A DNA stretch of 36,715 bases from Deltaproteobacteria bacterium (GTDB lineage Bacteria; Desulfobacterota; Syntrophia; Syntrophales; Smithellaceae): positions 1 through 36,715 of the forward strand of contig JAKLDS010000021.1 of assembly GCA_022703375.1 (NCBI GenBank), in the 5' to 3' direction. The position numbers were made by a program, and so were the translations under genes. Shown piece by piece: positions 23,641 to 32,967 of the stretch (positions within the stretch are counted from its first letter, which is position 1; each line of letters starts with the position of its first letter). A model generated the notes under the pieces. That model saw only the letters and a program-made list of their open reading frames with translations. It searched no databases and had not been told where the DNA came from.

Positions 23641-25701
23641 TCAGGTAGCCGCCAGATAAGCGCCGGCCTGCTGCAATTGCTCAACGGTATTTATTCCCAT
23701 GACCTCCAGATAATCCGGCGCTATATGAGCTCTGACAATTTGTCCCTCGCGGCAGGCTATCTCGACAATATCCGTCAAATAGTACTCCTGTTGACTATTG
23801 TTGTTTTTCACTTTGCCCAGAGCGGCAAAAAGAAAAGGCGTAGCGACGCAGTAAATTCCGGTGTTGATTTCCCCTATTTGTTTTTCTTGTTCGGTTGCAT
23901 CGCGCTCTTCTACTATTTTGCAGATGTTGCCATTGCCGTCTTTCACAACCCTGCCGTAACCTTTAACCTCGGCCGGAAAGGTGGTAAGCACAGTCAGGCA
24001 CGCCCGGAAACGGATATGCTCCGCCACCAGAGCCTTGATGGTTTCCACCTGCAGGAGCGGGACATCGCCGCAAAGAATAACCGTCAATCCCGGATAACCG
24101 GCCAGGGCCTCCCTGGCCTGCATTACGGCATGGCCGGTGCCCAGTTGCGGTTTCTGTTCGGCAAAAATCAAATCACCATCGGCAAAGATTTCTCTGATCT
24201 TTTGCGCCTGATGGCCGATAATCACGACAATTTTTTCCGCTCCGGCATGCCTTGCTGCCGCCACGGAGTAGTAAAGCAGCGGCTTTCCCGCCAGTTCATG
24301 AAGAACTTTTGCCAGATTCGATTTCATGCGGGTGCCGCGGCCTGCCGCCAGAATTACCGCGGAGAATTTATTTTCTTTCACTTTTTTTGCCAGTTCCCTT
24401 TCCTGTTTCTTCAGTAATTCTTCCCGTTCCGGCAGCTCTGGTAACGCCACCAGAATTTCTCTGATGGATTTATGATCGGCATTTTCAATGATGAAGGTCA
24501 CCCCTTTATATGTATGGCTTTCTTTCCTTTGGGGAATTCTGCCCAGAGTTTGCATCAGGTAACCGCCCAGCGTTTCATAATTGCCGGATGGTATTTTGAC
24601 ACCAAGGAGTTCGCTTAAATCATCAATGTTGATGCGGCCGTTTACCATAAATCTGCCGGGAGCTATTTTTTTATAAAGTTTTTCACCCGTCGTATATTCG
24701 TCATCTATGCTGCCGATTATTTCCTCTCCGATATCCTCGCTGGTGACAATACCGACCGCGCCGCCGTACTCATCCACAACTATGGCCATATGCTCGCGCC
24801 TCTTTTGCATATCCATCAGCAGTTCGCTGGCTTTTTTTGTTTCCGGCACATAGAAAATTTCGTTTTGCAGGCAGGATGCGATGGTCTGGGCCACCGGAGG
24901 AGATGTTAGTTTTTCCCTGGCGCTGTGTAAAACAGCCAGCAAATCAAAGTAATGCAAAATACCTACAATATTGAAAATCTGTCCCTGATAAACAGGTATG
25001 CGCAAATATTTCTTGCCGGCGACTATTCTGGCCGCCTCTTCAATATCGGTGGTAATGGGCAAAGCAGTCATAGCCGAAAGAGGAATCATTATTTTGTCAA
25101 CGGTTACTTCCGAAAAATCAAAAACGCGGCTGACCATTTCCCTTTCCGTTTTCAAAATATCGCTGCCCTGGGTATTCTTGCGTAAAATGAATTTCAGACC
25201 CTCCTTTGTTATATAAGAGGGATTTTTAATATTTTCGCCCGTTGAAAAACGAACAGTTTCCCGGGAGACCAGGGCGATGATGTAAGCCACCGGATAAAAT
25301 AACACGGAAGAGACACGGATGAAAAATGCTGTCCGCATGGCCATGGCTTCCGCATGATGCTGAAAAACAGTACGGGCGATAATCATGAAAAAGAGGGTAG
25401 GCAGCATTATCAGCATTGATAATTGGGCGCCCTGTTTTGTGCCGAAAGCATCTATCAGAAGGCCGGCGGTTAAAGTGGAACTGACAATAATCGAAAGATT
25501 GGTGCCGATAATTGTAGTTGAAATAAACCACTCCGGCTTTTCCATAAGTTTCAGGGCCTGTCGGGCGGAAAAAGAGCCACGGCGGGCGAAGAACCTTATT
25601 TTATTGATATCCGAAGAAATCAAAGCTATTTCACCGCCGGAATAGAATGCTTCCAGGACGAGGCAGAAAAATATTACAGCGATGATTAAATAAATACTCA
25701 T
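23641..25701 (-). CDS. CNNM/CorC transporter-like protein fused to a GlmU-type uridylyltransferase domain
   Basis: Residues 1-440 are a complete CNNM/HlyC-CorC protein: DUF21 membrane domain (about 1-145), a CBS pair (about 200-325, with RIPVYQG and [17 protein letters not shown]) and a CorC_HlyC domain (about 345-420). Such proteins act in Mg2+/divalent ion transport or sensing. Residues 446-686 are a nucleotidyltransferase like the GlmU N-domain ([25 protein letters not shown]), which makes UDP-GlcNAc from GlcNAc-1-phosphate; the GlmU acetyltransferase domain is absent. At the junction is a seven-A tract followed by GTGA (24378-24388). With six A the first part would stop at residue 440, overlapping a GTG start for a separate 246-residue transferase. 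The fusion is therefore real as sequenced, but one base decides it. The start overlaps the upstream paralog stop (ATGA). Confidence 0.9.
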   Translation of the reverse strand: MSIYLIIAVIFFCLVLEAFYSGGEIALISSDINKIRFFARRGSFSARQALKLMEKPEWFISTTIIGTNLSIIVSSTLTAGLLIDAFGTKQGAQLSMLIMLPTLFFMIIARTVFQHHAEAMAMRTAFFIRVSSVLFYPVAYIIALVSRETVRFSTGENIKNPSYITKEGLKFILRKNTQGSDILKTEREMVSRVFDFSEVTVDKIMIPLSAMTALPITTDIEEAARIVAGKKYLRIPVYQGQIFNIVGILHYFDLLAVLHSAREKLTSPPVAQTIASCLQNEIFYVPETKKASELLMDMQKRREHMAIVVDEYGGAVGIVTSEDIGEEIIGSIDDEYTTGEKLYKKIAPGRFMVNGRINIDDLSELLGVKIPSGNYETLGGYLMQTLGRIPQRKESHTYKGVTFIIENADHKSIREILVALPELPEREELLKKQERELAKKVKENKFSAVILAAGRGTRMKSNLAKVLHELAGKPLLYYSVAAARHAGAEKIVVIIGHQAQKIREIFADGDLIFAEQKPQLGTGHAVMQAREALAGYPGLTVILCGDVPLLQVETIKALVAEHIRFRACLTVLTTFPAEVKGYGRVVKDGNGNICKIVEERDATEQEKQIGEINTGIYCVATPFLFAALGKVKNNNSQQEYYLTDIVEIACREGQIVRAHIAPDYLEVMGINTVEQLQQAGAYLAAT

Positions 25702-27005
25702 TGTTCCTCTGCTTCCGTTACCGTCTTTTCCACTCTGATTTTCAGGATCCGCGCTTTTCCCACGCTTTCGACTATAAATCTGTATCCGTCAGAGCTTACG
25801 GATTCTCCCCGGGCGGGAAGTTTTCCGAACAGGTGCAGCACAAAGCCGCCGACCGTGTCAAATTCAGGCTGGGTGATATCGCCGTGAATTAAAGCATTGA
25901 ACTGTTCCATGGACATTTTTCCGGGCACTACCATGGTTTTTTCATCTATCAGTTCACAGCCATCCTGCAGATGAACGCAATCGGCGATTTCTTCTTCGAA
26001 CAAATGTTCCATGATGTCTTCGAGAGAAACAAGGCCGGAAACGCCGCCGTATTCATCAACAACTATAGCTATTTGCATACGGTTTTCCCGGAAATCGTGC
26101 AACAGCCCGTTGATGGTTTTATCCTCGGGAACAAAGTAAGGTCTTTTGAGCAGCGCGGCGATGCTTCTGATTTCAGTTTCCTGCAGGGCGGCATGGAGTA
26201 AATCACGGGCATAAATAATTCCTATGATATCGTCGCGGTCGCCTTCATAAACCGGCACCCGTTCATGCCGTTCCCTGACAACTGCGGCGATAACTTCCGT
26301 CATTGGCAGATGCGCAGGAAGGCAGAACATGTCTACGCGGGGCACCATGATATCGGTAACCGGTTTATCGCCCAGTGCGAAAATTCTGTTAATCAGTTCT
26401 TTCTGCGCTTCTTCGACAACACCTTCACGGCTGCCGACATCAATGAGCGTTTTAAACTCTTCTTCCATTACGGGATCAGCGGCGCTCCGGCTGCTGCCGT
26501 GGACATAACGCCTTAAGATAAAATCAGAAACTTTTTCCAGGCTGATAACTATGGGATACACCAGACGGGAAAAGATTGCCAGCAGCGGAGAAACGGCTGA
26601 AGATATCGGCATCGGGTAGGTTACGCCAAAAGTTTTGGGAACAGCCTCGCCGGTGATAAGTACCAGGCTGCTGGTAAAAGCAATGGCAACCCACTCACCG
26701 TTCATTCCCAGCAAACCGATAAACAAGGACGCCGCGACAACCGACAGGCCGATATTAACCGCATCATTGCCGACAACAATGGTAATTAAAAGACGGCGCG
26801 GCTTGGCAAGCAGTTCCGAAACAAGACGTAAAAACGGATAGCGGTCCATTTTCATCTTATGGCGGTGCAGTTCGGTGAGTGAAAACAAAGCGGCTTCGGA
26901 AGAGGAAAAGAATCCCGAAAGTAAAAGTAATATTAAAATTATGGTTATTTGAAATGTTAAATCCAAAGCAAATATGTTCCTGAATACTTTATTTGTCTTT
27001 GGCAA
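25698..27005 (-). CDS. CNNM/HlyC-CorC family membrane protein
   Basis: An inner-membrane protein of the group linked to Mg2+/Co2+ efflux or ion homeostasis. A DUF21 domain with about four membrane segments (about 17-150) carries the family signature SGFFSSSEAALFSL. A CBS pair follows (about 205-325; RVPVYEGDRDDIIGIIYARDL; VVDEYGGVSGLVSLEDI), then the C-terminal CorC_HlyC domain (about 345-425). It is a paralog of the downstream fused protein and overlaps it by four bases (ATGA), so they are co-translated. The frame opens with TTG at 27005 without a good ribosome site; TTG at 26966, preceded by CAGGAA, is an alternative that removes a polar leader. The start is therefore uncertain. Confidence 0.92.
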   Translation of the reverse strand: MPKTNKVFRNIFALDLTFQITIILILLLLSGFFSSSEAALFSLTELHRHKMKMDRYPFLRLVSELLAKPRRLLITIVVGNDAVNIGLSVVAASLFIGLLGMNGEWVAIAFTSSLVLITGEAVPKTFGVTYPMPISSAVSPLLAIFSRLVYPIVISLEKVSDFILRRYVHGSSRSAADPVMEEEFKTLIDVGSREGVVEEAQKELINRIFALGDKPVTDIMVPRVDMFCLPAHLPMTEVIAAVVRERHERVPVYEGDRDDIIGIIYARDLLHAALQETEIRSIAALLKRPYFVPEDKTINGLLHDFRENRMQIAIVVDEYGGVSGLVSLEDIMEHLFEEEIADCVHLQDGCELIDEKTMVVPGKMSMEQFNALIHGDITQPEFDTVGGFVLHLFGKLPARGESVSSDGYRFIVESVGKARILKIRVEKTVTEAEEQ

Positions 27006-27072
27006 TTTACCAGATTAGAGAGGGAAAAGACAAATACTTTATCGGGCGGTATCTTTGCTCTTTTCATAAAAA

Positions 27073-27101
27073 TTGACTTGCCATGAGTTTTCCGGTATTT
27101 G
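27073..27101 (+). promoter_or_regulatory. Candidate purD promoter
   Basis: TTGACT (27073-27078) and TATTTG (27096-27101) are separated by 17 bases, about 30 bases before the purD start. The -10 matches only half of the consensus. Confidence 0.4.
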
Positions 27102-27132
27102 TGCAAACGATAAGTTCAGGAGGATTTGATTT

Positions 27133-28461
27133 ATGACGAATGTGCTTTTAGTCGGCAACGGGGCGCGGGAACATGCGCTGGCCGAAGCCATTTTACTATC
27201 AAAGGAAAATTCCCGTCTGTTTTCTTTTATGAAGGCAAACAATCCGGGCATCGCCAAATTATCGGAAAAAACCAAAGCTGGAAACTATTCCGACCTGCCG
27301 GCAATTGTTAATTTTGCCCGGGAAAACAAAGTGGAATTCGCCGTTATCGGCCCGGAAGATCCCCTGAACAACGGCGTTGTGGACGCGTTGGCGCAGGCCG
27401 GTATCGCGGCGGTAGGCCCGACTAAAAGTCTGGCGCGTCTGGAAACATCCAAATCGTTCACCCGCAATCTGGTCAGCAAATATAACATTCCGGGCAATCC
27501 GCAGTTTAAAGTTTTCAATGCAACAGCCGGCCTGGAGGCATTTCTTGATGAACTGGAAGGCATCGTGATTAAACCCGATGGCTTAACCGGCGGCAAGGGA
27601 GTGCTGGTGCAGGGAGACCATTTTGTCACGAAGCAGGAAGCCCTGTCTCTGTGCAAACAAATATTGGCGGAAAGCCAATCGGTTATTGTAGAAGAAAAAT
27701 TCGACGGCGAAGAATTTTCGCTGCAGTGCTTGTGCGACGGCAAGACTGTTGTTGCCACTCCCCTGGTGCAGGATCATAAAAGAAGATTCGCCGGAGACAG
27801 TGGCCCCAATACCGGCGGCATGGGCTCCTATTCCTGTCCCGACCATCTGTTGCCCTTTCTGCAGCCGCAGGATTTGGCGGAAGGGTTGGCAATCACGCAG
27901 AAAGTGGCGGAAGCGCTGCTGGCGGAAACGGGCAGCCCCTATAAAGGCGTGATGTACGGCGGATTTATCGCGACAAAAAAAGGAGCGAAACTGCTGGAAT
28001 ACAATGCCCGCTTTGGCGACCCCGAAGCCATGAATATTCTGCCTCTGTTAAAAACTGATTTTGTGGAAATCTGCCGCCACATTATCAACGGCACACTCGA
28101 TAAACTGAAAATCGAATTCGAGCATAAAGCCACCGTCTGCAAGTATGTTGTTCCCCGGGGATACGGCCTGCCCGCCTCACATCCCGATGCGGCATCATCA
28201 CGCGCCAGGATTGCAATTGGCGATGTGGGGAAAGCCAGACTTTATTATTCTTCCGTTGACCAGCGCGCGGATGGTTTGTATCTCAGCTCTTCTCGCGCCA
28301 TCGGCATTGTCGGCATTGCCGGCACTTTACAGGAAGCCGAGAAGATTGCGCAGGATGGTGTTAAAGCCGTGCAGGGCCCCGTTGCCTGCCGCACCGACAT
28401 CGGCACACAGGAACTGATTCAAAAACGCATTGATCATATGAAAAAACTGCGGGGAATTTAA
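27133..28461 (+). CDS. purD: Phosphoribosylamine--glycine ligase (GARS)
   Basis: Second step of de novo purine synthesis: phosphoribosylamine + glycine + ATP to GAR. It has an N-terminal domain with LLVGNGAREHAL, an ATP-grasp domain with KPDGLTGGKGV and VEEKFDGEEFS, the signature GPNTGGMGSYS, and a metal-binding region with EYNARFGDPEA. The length, 442, is slightly longer than the usual 420-430. AGGAGG lies about ten bases before the ATG. The gene stands alone, 5-8 kb from the other purine genes in this window. No obvious terminator follows. Confidence 0.97.
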   Translation: MTNVLLVGNGAREHALAEAILLSKENSRLFSFMKANNPGIAKLSEKTKAGNYSDLPAIVNFARENKVEFAVIGPEDPLNNGVVDALAQAGIAAVGPTKSLARLETSKSFTRNLVSKYNIPGNPQFKVFNATAGLEAFLDELEGIVIKPDGLTGGKGVLVQGDHFVTKQEALSLCKQILAESQSVIVEEKFDGEEFSLQCLCDGKTVVATPLVQDHKRRFAGDSGPNTGGMGSYSCPDHLLPFLQPQDLAEGLAITQKVAEALLAETGSPYKGVMYGGFIATKKGAKLLEYNARFGDPEAMNILPLLKTDFVEICRHIINGTLDKLKIEFEHKATVCKYVVPRGYGLPASHPDAASSRARIAIGDVGKARLYYSSVDQRADGLYLSSSRAIGIVGIAGTLQEAEKIAQDGVKAVQGPVACRTDIGTQELIQKRIDHMKKLRGI

Positions 28462-28669
28462 AAAACAGCTATCTGGTTCTTGCGCATTTTCTGATTGGAA
28501 AAAAGCGATACCGCTTCAACCTGACGCATTTGTTGCATCTACAAACAAACGACTTTACAACTTCTTGAAGTTGAGAATTGCCATTAGCAAGGCTCAATGT
28601 TGGACAGCAACGATGCAAGCAGCCGTCGGAATGCGTTAATGTTTATCAGTATTACAGCGGTTTCATTTT

Positions 28670-29914
28670 TTAATCATGGCGCGTAGTTTTGATTCCAATG
28701 ACACACAGGATGGCAAGCGAATTCATTATCGCCAGAAAGATAAAAGCCCAACTATAGCTTGAAGTCACGTCAAAAATTTTACCCACGACAAATGGTCCAA
28801 ATGCTCCCGCATTAAGTAAAAAGTATGCAATACCGAAGATTGCCCCAAGATATCTCAGCCCGAAAAGTTCGGCCAGATAAGGCACTTGGATAACTGCAAA
28901 TCCACCATAACCAAAGGCAAAAATTACTGCAAAGACATATAACACCCAGAGGGCATCTGAAAGTTGTATGATGATAAGCGATGTTAACATCAGAGCAGCA
29001 ACTACGAGGGTGACCCGTCTGATTCCCCAACGGTCCACTGCCATACCTGAAGCCACTTTACTAATAATGCTGATGCCGCCAATTACGGAAATAATTGTGG
29101 CAGCAGTTACGGGCGAAATGCCGATATCCATTGCATGAGGTGCGATATGCACCAATACGGAATATAGACATGCCCCCATAAAAAGAAAGCTGGTTCCCAG
29201 CAACCAGAATTGCGCGGTGTGCAATGCTTCTCTCAAGGTAAAACTTGATGAATTATCATCTTGATGTTGTGAACCGCCCATCGCAGATTGCCCGATCCGG
29301 GAGGGATCATTTTTTAACATCTGAGCGCTAATAATTATCAGCACCAGCATGGCCATGCCAATTATAATATATGTTGTGCGCCAGCCTAAGTTTGATATCA
29401 GGTAGCCGGACAGGGGAGGTATAATCATTGTTCCGGCACCAACTCCAGCTGCAGCAATACCAATCATTAAGCCTCTTCGGAAAACAAACCATCTGGCTAT
29501 TGTTGAAATTAAAGGAACCCAAGAACCGGCGACACCAATACTGGCGATTATTCCAAAAACGATATAAATCTGCCAGACCATCTGCACCTGGGACATTAAT
29601 AAATAGCTGCCCCCGAGAAGTGACCCGCAGACGGTTACCACTATCCGTGATCCGTACTTGTCGCTAAGTTTACCTGTGAAAACGGAAGCTACTGCAAGCA
29701 CTACTAAATTTACCGAATAGGCGCCGGAAAGAATTGCTCTGGACGTACCAAATTCATTCAGCATCGGTTTGAAAAAGACACCGAAACTGTATTGTGCTCC
29801 CCAAACTATCAGCAGTATCAGAAAGCTACACAATACGATAACGTAACCATAGAAGAAGCCCGGCTTGCTGGAGGGAGAAGGTGAAGATTCTTTTATTTTA
29901 TCGGAGCAGCTCAT
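28670..29914 (-). CDS. MFS transporter, OFA/monocarboxylate-type
   Basis: A 414-residue major facilitator with about 12 membrane helices. The loop motif GKLSDKYGSRIV (about 81-92) between helices 2 and 3 and its half-repeat DRWGIRR are MFS signatures. The N-terminal GFFYGYVIVLCSFLILLIVWGAQYS pattern is typical of the oxalate/formate antiporter (OFA) and related monocarboxylate carriers; a small organic acid is the likely substrate but cannot be fixed from sequence. A polar, Ser/Pro-rich leader (1-18) precedes helix 1. AAGGAAA precedes the ATG. It is a single gene with its own promoter. Confidence 0.88.
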   Translation of the reverse strand: MSCSDKIKESSPSPSSKPGFFYGYVIVLCSFLILLIVWGAQYSFGVFFKPMLNEFGTSRAILSGAYSVNLVVLAVASVFTGKLSDKYGSRIVVTVCGSLLGGSYLLMSQVQMVWQIYIVFGIIASIGVAGSWVPLISTIARWFVFRRGLMIGIAAAGVGAGTMIIPPLSGYLISNLGWRTTYIIIGMAMLVLIIISAQMLKNDPSRIGQSAMGGSQHQDDNSSSFTLREALHTAQFWLLGTSFLFMGACLYSVLVHIAPHAMDIGISPVTAATIISVIGGISIISKVASGMAVDRWGIRRVTLVVAALMLTSLIIIQLSDALWVLYVFAVIFAFGYGGFAVIQVPYLAELFGLRYLGAIFGIAYFLLNAGAFGPFVVGKIFDVTSSYSWAFIFLAIMNSLAILCVIGIKTTRHD

Positions 29915-29981
29915 GCTATTTATATTTCCTTGACAAAGAATTACTCTTCATTAGATAGGAGCTCAGTTTTCATGCGAAGGA

Positions 29982-30010
29982 ATCTAGAAAATATGTCAAT
30001 GTATGTCAAT
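29982..30010 (-). promoter_or_regulatory. Candidate MFS gene promoter with duplicated -35
   Basis: On the minus strand, TTGACA (30005-30010) and TAGATT (29982-29987) are 17 bases apart. A tandem direct repeat (ATGTCAATG at 29994 and 30004 on the plus strand) places a second perfect TTGACA ten bases closer. Confidence 0.4.
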
Positions 30011-30305
30011 GAGAAGTTTGCCGCAAAATATGAGTTATGGCGCTGATGTTTATCGTCAGGCGTGAACTGTGCTCATTACGGATTGAAGTATTTCGTTTTA
30101 GCCGCTGTTGACGATTTGTGGATAAAAGGAAGGAAAATTCTTGCTCGATCTTTGCATCTGCTGTCAGGATAGCTTTGTTCCAGAGGACTTCATTTTCTCC
30201 ATTAAGCCATTTTTTACAAGACTAGCGCAGCACACTCGTTCAAAACAAAATCCTTGCCGCCTCCATCTCCATGCCCCCCCAAGCCATCCCATTGATAACT
30301 GCCAT

Positions 30306-30329
30306 AAAAAGCGCTGAACTCCGTTCCAG
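30306..30329 (-). terminator. Probable terminator of the cyclophilin gene
   Basis: On the minus strand, an imperfect stem of CTGgAAC and GTTCAG with a three-base loop is followed by CGCTTTTTA, about 40 bases after the stop codon. Confidence 0.4.
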
Positions 30330-30366
30330 TATTTGCCGGACTAAAGACTTTGAACGCTGCACTTTT

Positions 30367-30909
30367 TTATCCTGTCACTTTCGGCAGCTGCGGGAAACGC
30401 TGATCAATTATTTTATTCCAGACGCTGACTTTGGGAGCCGAAAGAGTCATCAGTTCGGAGATGTCTCCCTCGATTGTTATGGAACGGATTTTGTCGCCCT
30501 GAGCAATTTGATTGACAATGTTCTGGTCAACTTCGCTCATTACTTCGCCAAACACCGTATGTTTGCCATCCAGCCAGGGAGTTGCCACATGGGTGATAAA
30601 AAACTGGCTGCCGTTGGTCTGCGGCCCGGCATTGGCCATCGAAAGCATCCCCGGTTTGCTGTGCCGCAGTTCCTTCACAAACTCATCTTCAAATTTATAT
30701 CCGGGTCCGCCGCGCCCATCGCCATCAGGGCAGCCGCCCTGAATCATAAAATCTTCGATGACCCGGTGAAATTTCAGATTATTATAATAACCGCGCCTGG
30801 TCAGATTGACGAAATTTGCCACGGTGACCGGGGTTTGTTCGGCAAACAAGCGCAGACGGATTGTTCCTTTATCGGTATCAATCACAGCTACCAGTTTATT
30901 TTTCATCAC
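30367..30909 (-). CDS. Peptidyl-prolyl cis-trans isomerase, cyclophilin type
   Basis: It catalyses proline isomerisation during protein folding. The 180-residue single cyclophilin domain carries the signature [19 protein letters not shown] (active-site Arg in FHRV), [15 protein letters not shown] and [12 protein letters not shown]. There is no signal peptide, so it is probably cytoplasmic (PpiB-like). AAAGGAG precedes the ATG; Met1 and Met2 are both possible starts. It is monocistronic, with a near-consensus promoter and a probable terminator. Confidence 0.95.
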   Translation of the reverse strand: MMKNKLVAVIDTDKGTIRLRLFAEQTPVTVANFVNLTRRGYYNNLKFHRVIEDFMIQGGCPDGDGRGGPGYKFEDEFVKELRHSKPGMLSMANAGPQTNGSQFFITHVATPWLDGKHTVFGEVMSEVDQNIVNQIAQGDKIRSITIEGDISELMTLSAPKVSVWNKIIDQRFPQLPKVTG

Positions 30910-30936
30910 ATTCTCCTTTATTCAGAAATATTCGTA

Positions 30937-30965
30937 ATTTTAGATATTTCCAATCGTCATGTCAA
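30937..30965 (-). promoter_or_regulatory. Cyclophilin gene promoter
   Basis: On the minus strand, a perfect TTGACA (30960-30965) and TAAAAT (30937-30942) are separated by 17 bases. The start of transcription would fall about 20 bases before the ATG. Confidence 0.6.
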
Positions 30966-31047
30966 GGTAAAAACACGGGGATATATACTTGACACAAGAA
31001 AATAATGGGAGCACTATTCTTTCTACTTCTTTTATGGGGGAGAGAAT

Positions 31048-31335
31048 ATGTGGGAGAACATTATATTCGCAGTTCTTTTTGGCGGATCTTTTGCTATTGG
31101 AGGTATTGCGATGACTCTAACACCTCCCGAATTTACATTAGCTCGTGCCTGTTTTATATTCGCTGCTCTTGTTATTTTAGGCCGTATTTGTTGGTGGATT
31201 TCGGCTGAATTAAAACCTGTAAATACAATGTTTTTTATTTCGTTAATAATTTCCTTTTTTGTCATTGGCTCTGTTTTAGCAGGTGGTTTAGGAAATATCA
31301 GGGACGAAATATCAGGGACGGTTCTAATTAATTAG
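31048..31335 (+). CDS. Small integral membrane protein
   Basis: A 95-residue, strongly hydrophobic protein with about three membrane helices (about 4-22, 31-53, 60-80) and the motif TLTPPEFTLARACF between helices 1 and 2. GGGGGAGAG lies just before the ATG. The last residues (NIRDEISGTVLIN) are encoded by a 14-base tandem duplication and do not look like the rest, so the native 3' end may have been altered. Function not recognised. It lies between the divergent cyclophilin gene and the acyltransferase gene. Confidence 0.6.
   Translation: MWENIIFAVLFGGSFAIGGIAMTLTPPEFTLARACFIFAALVILGRICWWISAELKPVNTMFFISLIISFFVIGSVLAGGLGNIRDEISGTVLIN
31293..31320. repeat. Perfect 14-base tandem duplication
   Basis: AAATATCAGGGACG is present twice without spacing (31293-31306, 31307-31320), at the 3' end of the small membrane protein gene. 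Because 14 is not a multiple of 3, the duplication shifts the frame of whatever followed. Confidence 0.9.
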
Positions 31336-31471
31336 CTCAACCTCGCAAAGCCCCGCCAATTCTAGCTTCCTGCCAGAAGATTGCCACCCGGCATACGCCA
31401 TGCAGGCTGTTCACTGTTGTGACCTTGCAACGACAAATAGAGCAATATTCAGAACGGCCACTTTAATTTTA

Positions 31472-31499
31472 TTGATTATAATTTCACTTTAGTTATAAT
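31472..31499 (+). promoter_or_regulatory. Candidate promoter of the acyltransferase gene
   Basis: TTGATT (31472-31477) and a perfect TATAAT (31494-31499) are 16 bases apart, about 45 bases before the start codon. Confidence 0.45.
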
Positions 31500-31544
31500 T
31501 CCCCACCAGCTTCGACAATCTCAAAAAATCCGGAAGGAATTAAA

Positions 31545-32954
31545 ATGGAAACCGACCAAACACGCCTCGTGTATCTGGATAATATTCGCAACTTCCTGGT
31601 GTACAATGTTGTTCTATTGCACATTCTTCAAATCTTTGCCTATCCGCTGCTTTTCTGGTGGGCGGTTATTGATAAAGCGGGATCGTCCAGATTTTATGAG
31701 ACAGGCTTGATTGCCATGGACATTTATTTGATGCCCTGCCTGCTGTTTATTGCCGCGCTTTTCATCTTTCCTTCATTGAAAAAAGTAACTCCCCTTGAGT
31801 ACATGAAAAATAGATTTCTGCGGCTTTGTGTGCCGGTTATCGTTTTTCTCTTTTGCGCAGGTGATATCTTTTTCCAGCTCCTCTTAACAAGGTTAAACAG
31901 TATCCCGCCAACCTATTTAGAGACATTCCTCAACTTCTGGCGTTCATTTGCTAATATGCCGGCAATATATTTTTCCGGCTCCGAAAAAACATTGTATGAC
32001 TTATCATTTAACTTTCAGTATGCTTGGTTTTTGACCTTTCTCTTTTTTATAACACTTGTGGTTGTTTTATTAAGCCTGCCTTTTAGAAGAAAAAACAGTG
32101 CACCGAAAGAAGCGGACAGCAGAAATAAAATTATATTTAAAACGATTATCTTTGCTGCAGTGCTGGGTTTCGTTTATGTGGCGGCCATGGTGTATTATGT
32201 CGGCCATCATATTAATTCCAGTTGGTGGTTGATTATTGGTAAAGTGGTGCAGTTTAGACTCAATTCTATCTGGCTTCTCCTCCCGCTGTTTTTAGGCGGC
32301 TTGTATGTGTATAAGAAAGAGTGGCTCACACGGGGCGATATTGGAAGCTGGAAGATATGGGGAGGAATGTCTTTCATTCTTCTCGCAATATATGCGTTAT
32401 TGTATCATGTCCGCATCCTGCCGGTATTTGATGAAATATTAAAAGTTTTTGAACATAATATGATGTTTAACGATAAAATGGCTATGCCTGTTGTGACGCT
32501 TTCCGTTAAACATGTAATTTTAGTTACCTGGATTTTATTGCCGTTGATCTGCGTTTTCCTTTTGATGTTTTTTCTTTCTTTTGCCAAAAGGTTTTTCGAT
32601 AAACCGAATGCGATAACAACATTTTGTTCAAAGCATTCCATCAATGTGTATATTCTTCATTATATCCCTGTTCTTCTTTTGCAATATGCTTTTATGAATG
32701 TGCCCATTCCACCGATTGTAAAAATTATATTGATGACAATCATCATCATTCCCGCGTGTCTGTGGCTTAGCCATCGTCTGGTTTATCCGTATCCTAAAAT
32801 AGCTATTGCGTTCTTTATCGCCCTGAAGTTGATTGCGCTTGCCGCCGGATTTACCTTTTACTACTTCGCGCTGCTGGCTCTGATTTTCATTTCTTTTACC
32901 GGCGCAGTATATGAATCAGCAAGATACATGGTTGTCCGCAAGCAAATTAAATGA
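31545..32954 (+). CDS. Acyltransferase-3 family integral membrane protein
   Basis: Members of this family (OafA-like) transfer acyl groups to surface sugars or lipids in the inner membrane. The N terminus shows the family pattern RLVYLDNIRNFLVYNVVLLH, with a conserved His at about 26 at the end of helix 1. About ten to twelve membrane helices follow, and HSINVYILHYIPVLL near 365-380 is the typical late motif. The length, 469, is somewhat above the usual 350-400. AAGGAATT precedes the ATG. It is low in GC relative to neighbouring pur genes, as is the small membrane gene upstream, which may mark a transferred pair. It converges with purH 13 bases away. The substrate is unknown. Confidence 0.82.
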   Translation: METDQTRLVYLDNIRNFLVYNVVLLHILQIFAYPLLFWWAVIDKAGSSRFYETGLIAMDIYLMPCLLFIAALFIFPSLKKVTPLEYMKNRFLRLCVPVIVFLFCAGDIFFQLLLTRLNSIPPTYLETFLNFWRSFANMPAIYFSGSEKTLYDLSFNFQYAWFLTFLFFITLVVVLLSLPFRRKNSAPKEADSRNKIIFKTIIFAAVLGFVYVAAMVYYVGHHINSSWWLIIGKVVQFRLNSIWLLLPLFLGGLYVYKKEWLTRGDIGSWKIWGGMSFILLAIYALLYHVRILPVFDEILKVFEHNMMFNDKMAMPVVTLSVKHVILVTWILLPLICVFLLMFFLSFAKRFFDKPNAITTFCSKHSINVYILHYIPVLLLQYAFMNVPIPPIVKIILMTIIIIPACLWLSHRLVYPYPKIAIAFFIALKLIALAAGFTFYYFALLALIFISFTGAVYESARYMVVRKQIK

Positions 32955-32967
32955 TGAATTGCTAATC

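Larger units (their letters stand above)
29915..30366. other. Intergenic region between cyclophilin and MFS genes
   Basis: It holds the MFS promoter (29982-30010) and the probable cyclophilin terminator (30306-30329). The middle (about 30020-30300) shows no gene, RNA or strong repeat that I can support, apart from a C7 run near 30274-30280. Confidence 0.5.

Noticed and set aside
24378-24388. Programmed -1 or +1 ribosomal frameshifting at the A7 tract
   Set aside because: Ribosomal slippage there would give a stop within a few codons in either direction, so it cannot create the fusion, which already reads in frame. Transcript slippage remains possible and is covered as a finding.
22912-24417. 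501-codon open frame on the plus strand
   Set aside because: It lies entirely antisense to dusB and the CNNM-GlmU gene, has no recognisable domain, and its composition is that of a shadow frame.
28558-28573. Palindrome CAACTTC-TT-GAAGTTG after purD
   Set aside because: Possible weak hairpin or operator, but with no U-tract and no promoter nearby; chance occurrence is likely.
30271-31005. 244-codon plus-strand frame across the cyclophilin gene
   Set aside because: It is antisense to a clear cyclophilin whose codons explain the openness; no protein features.
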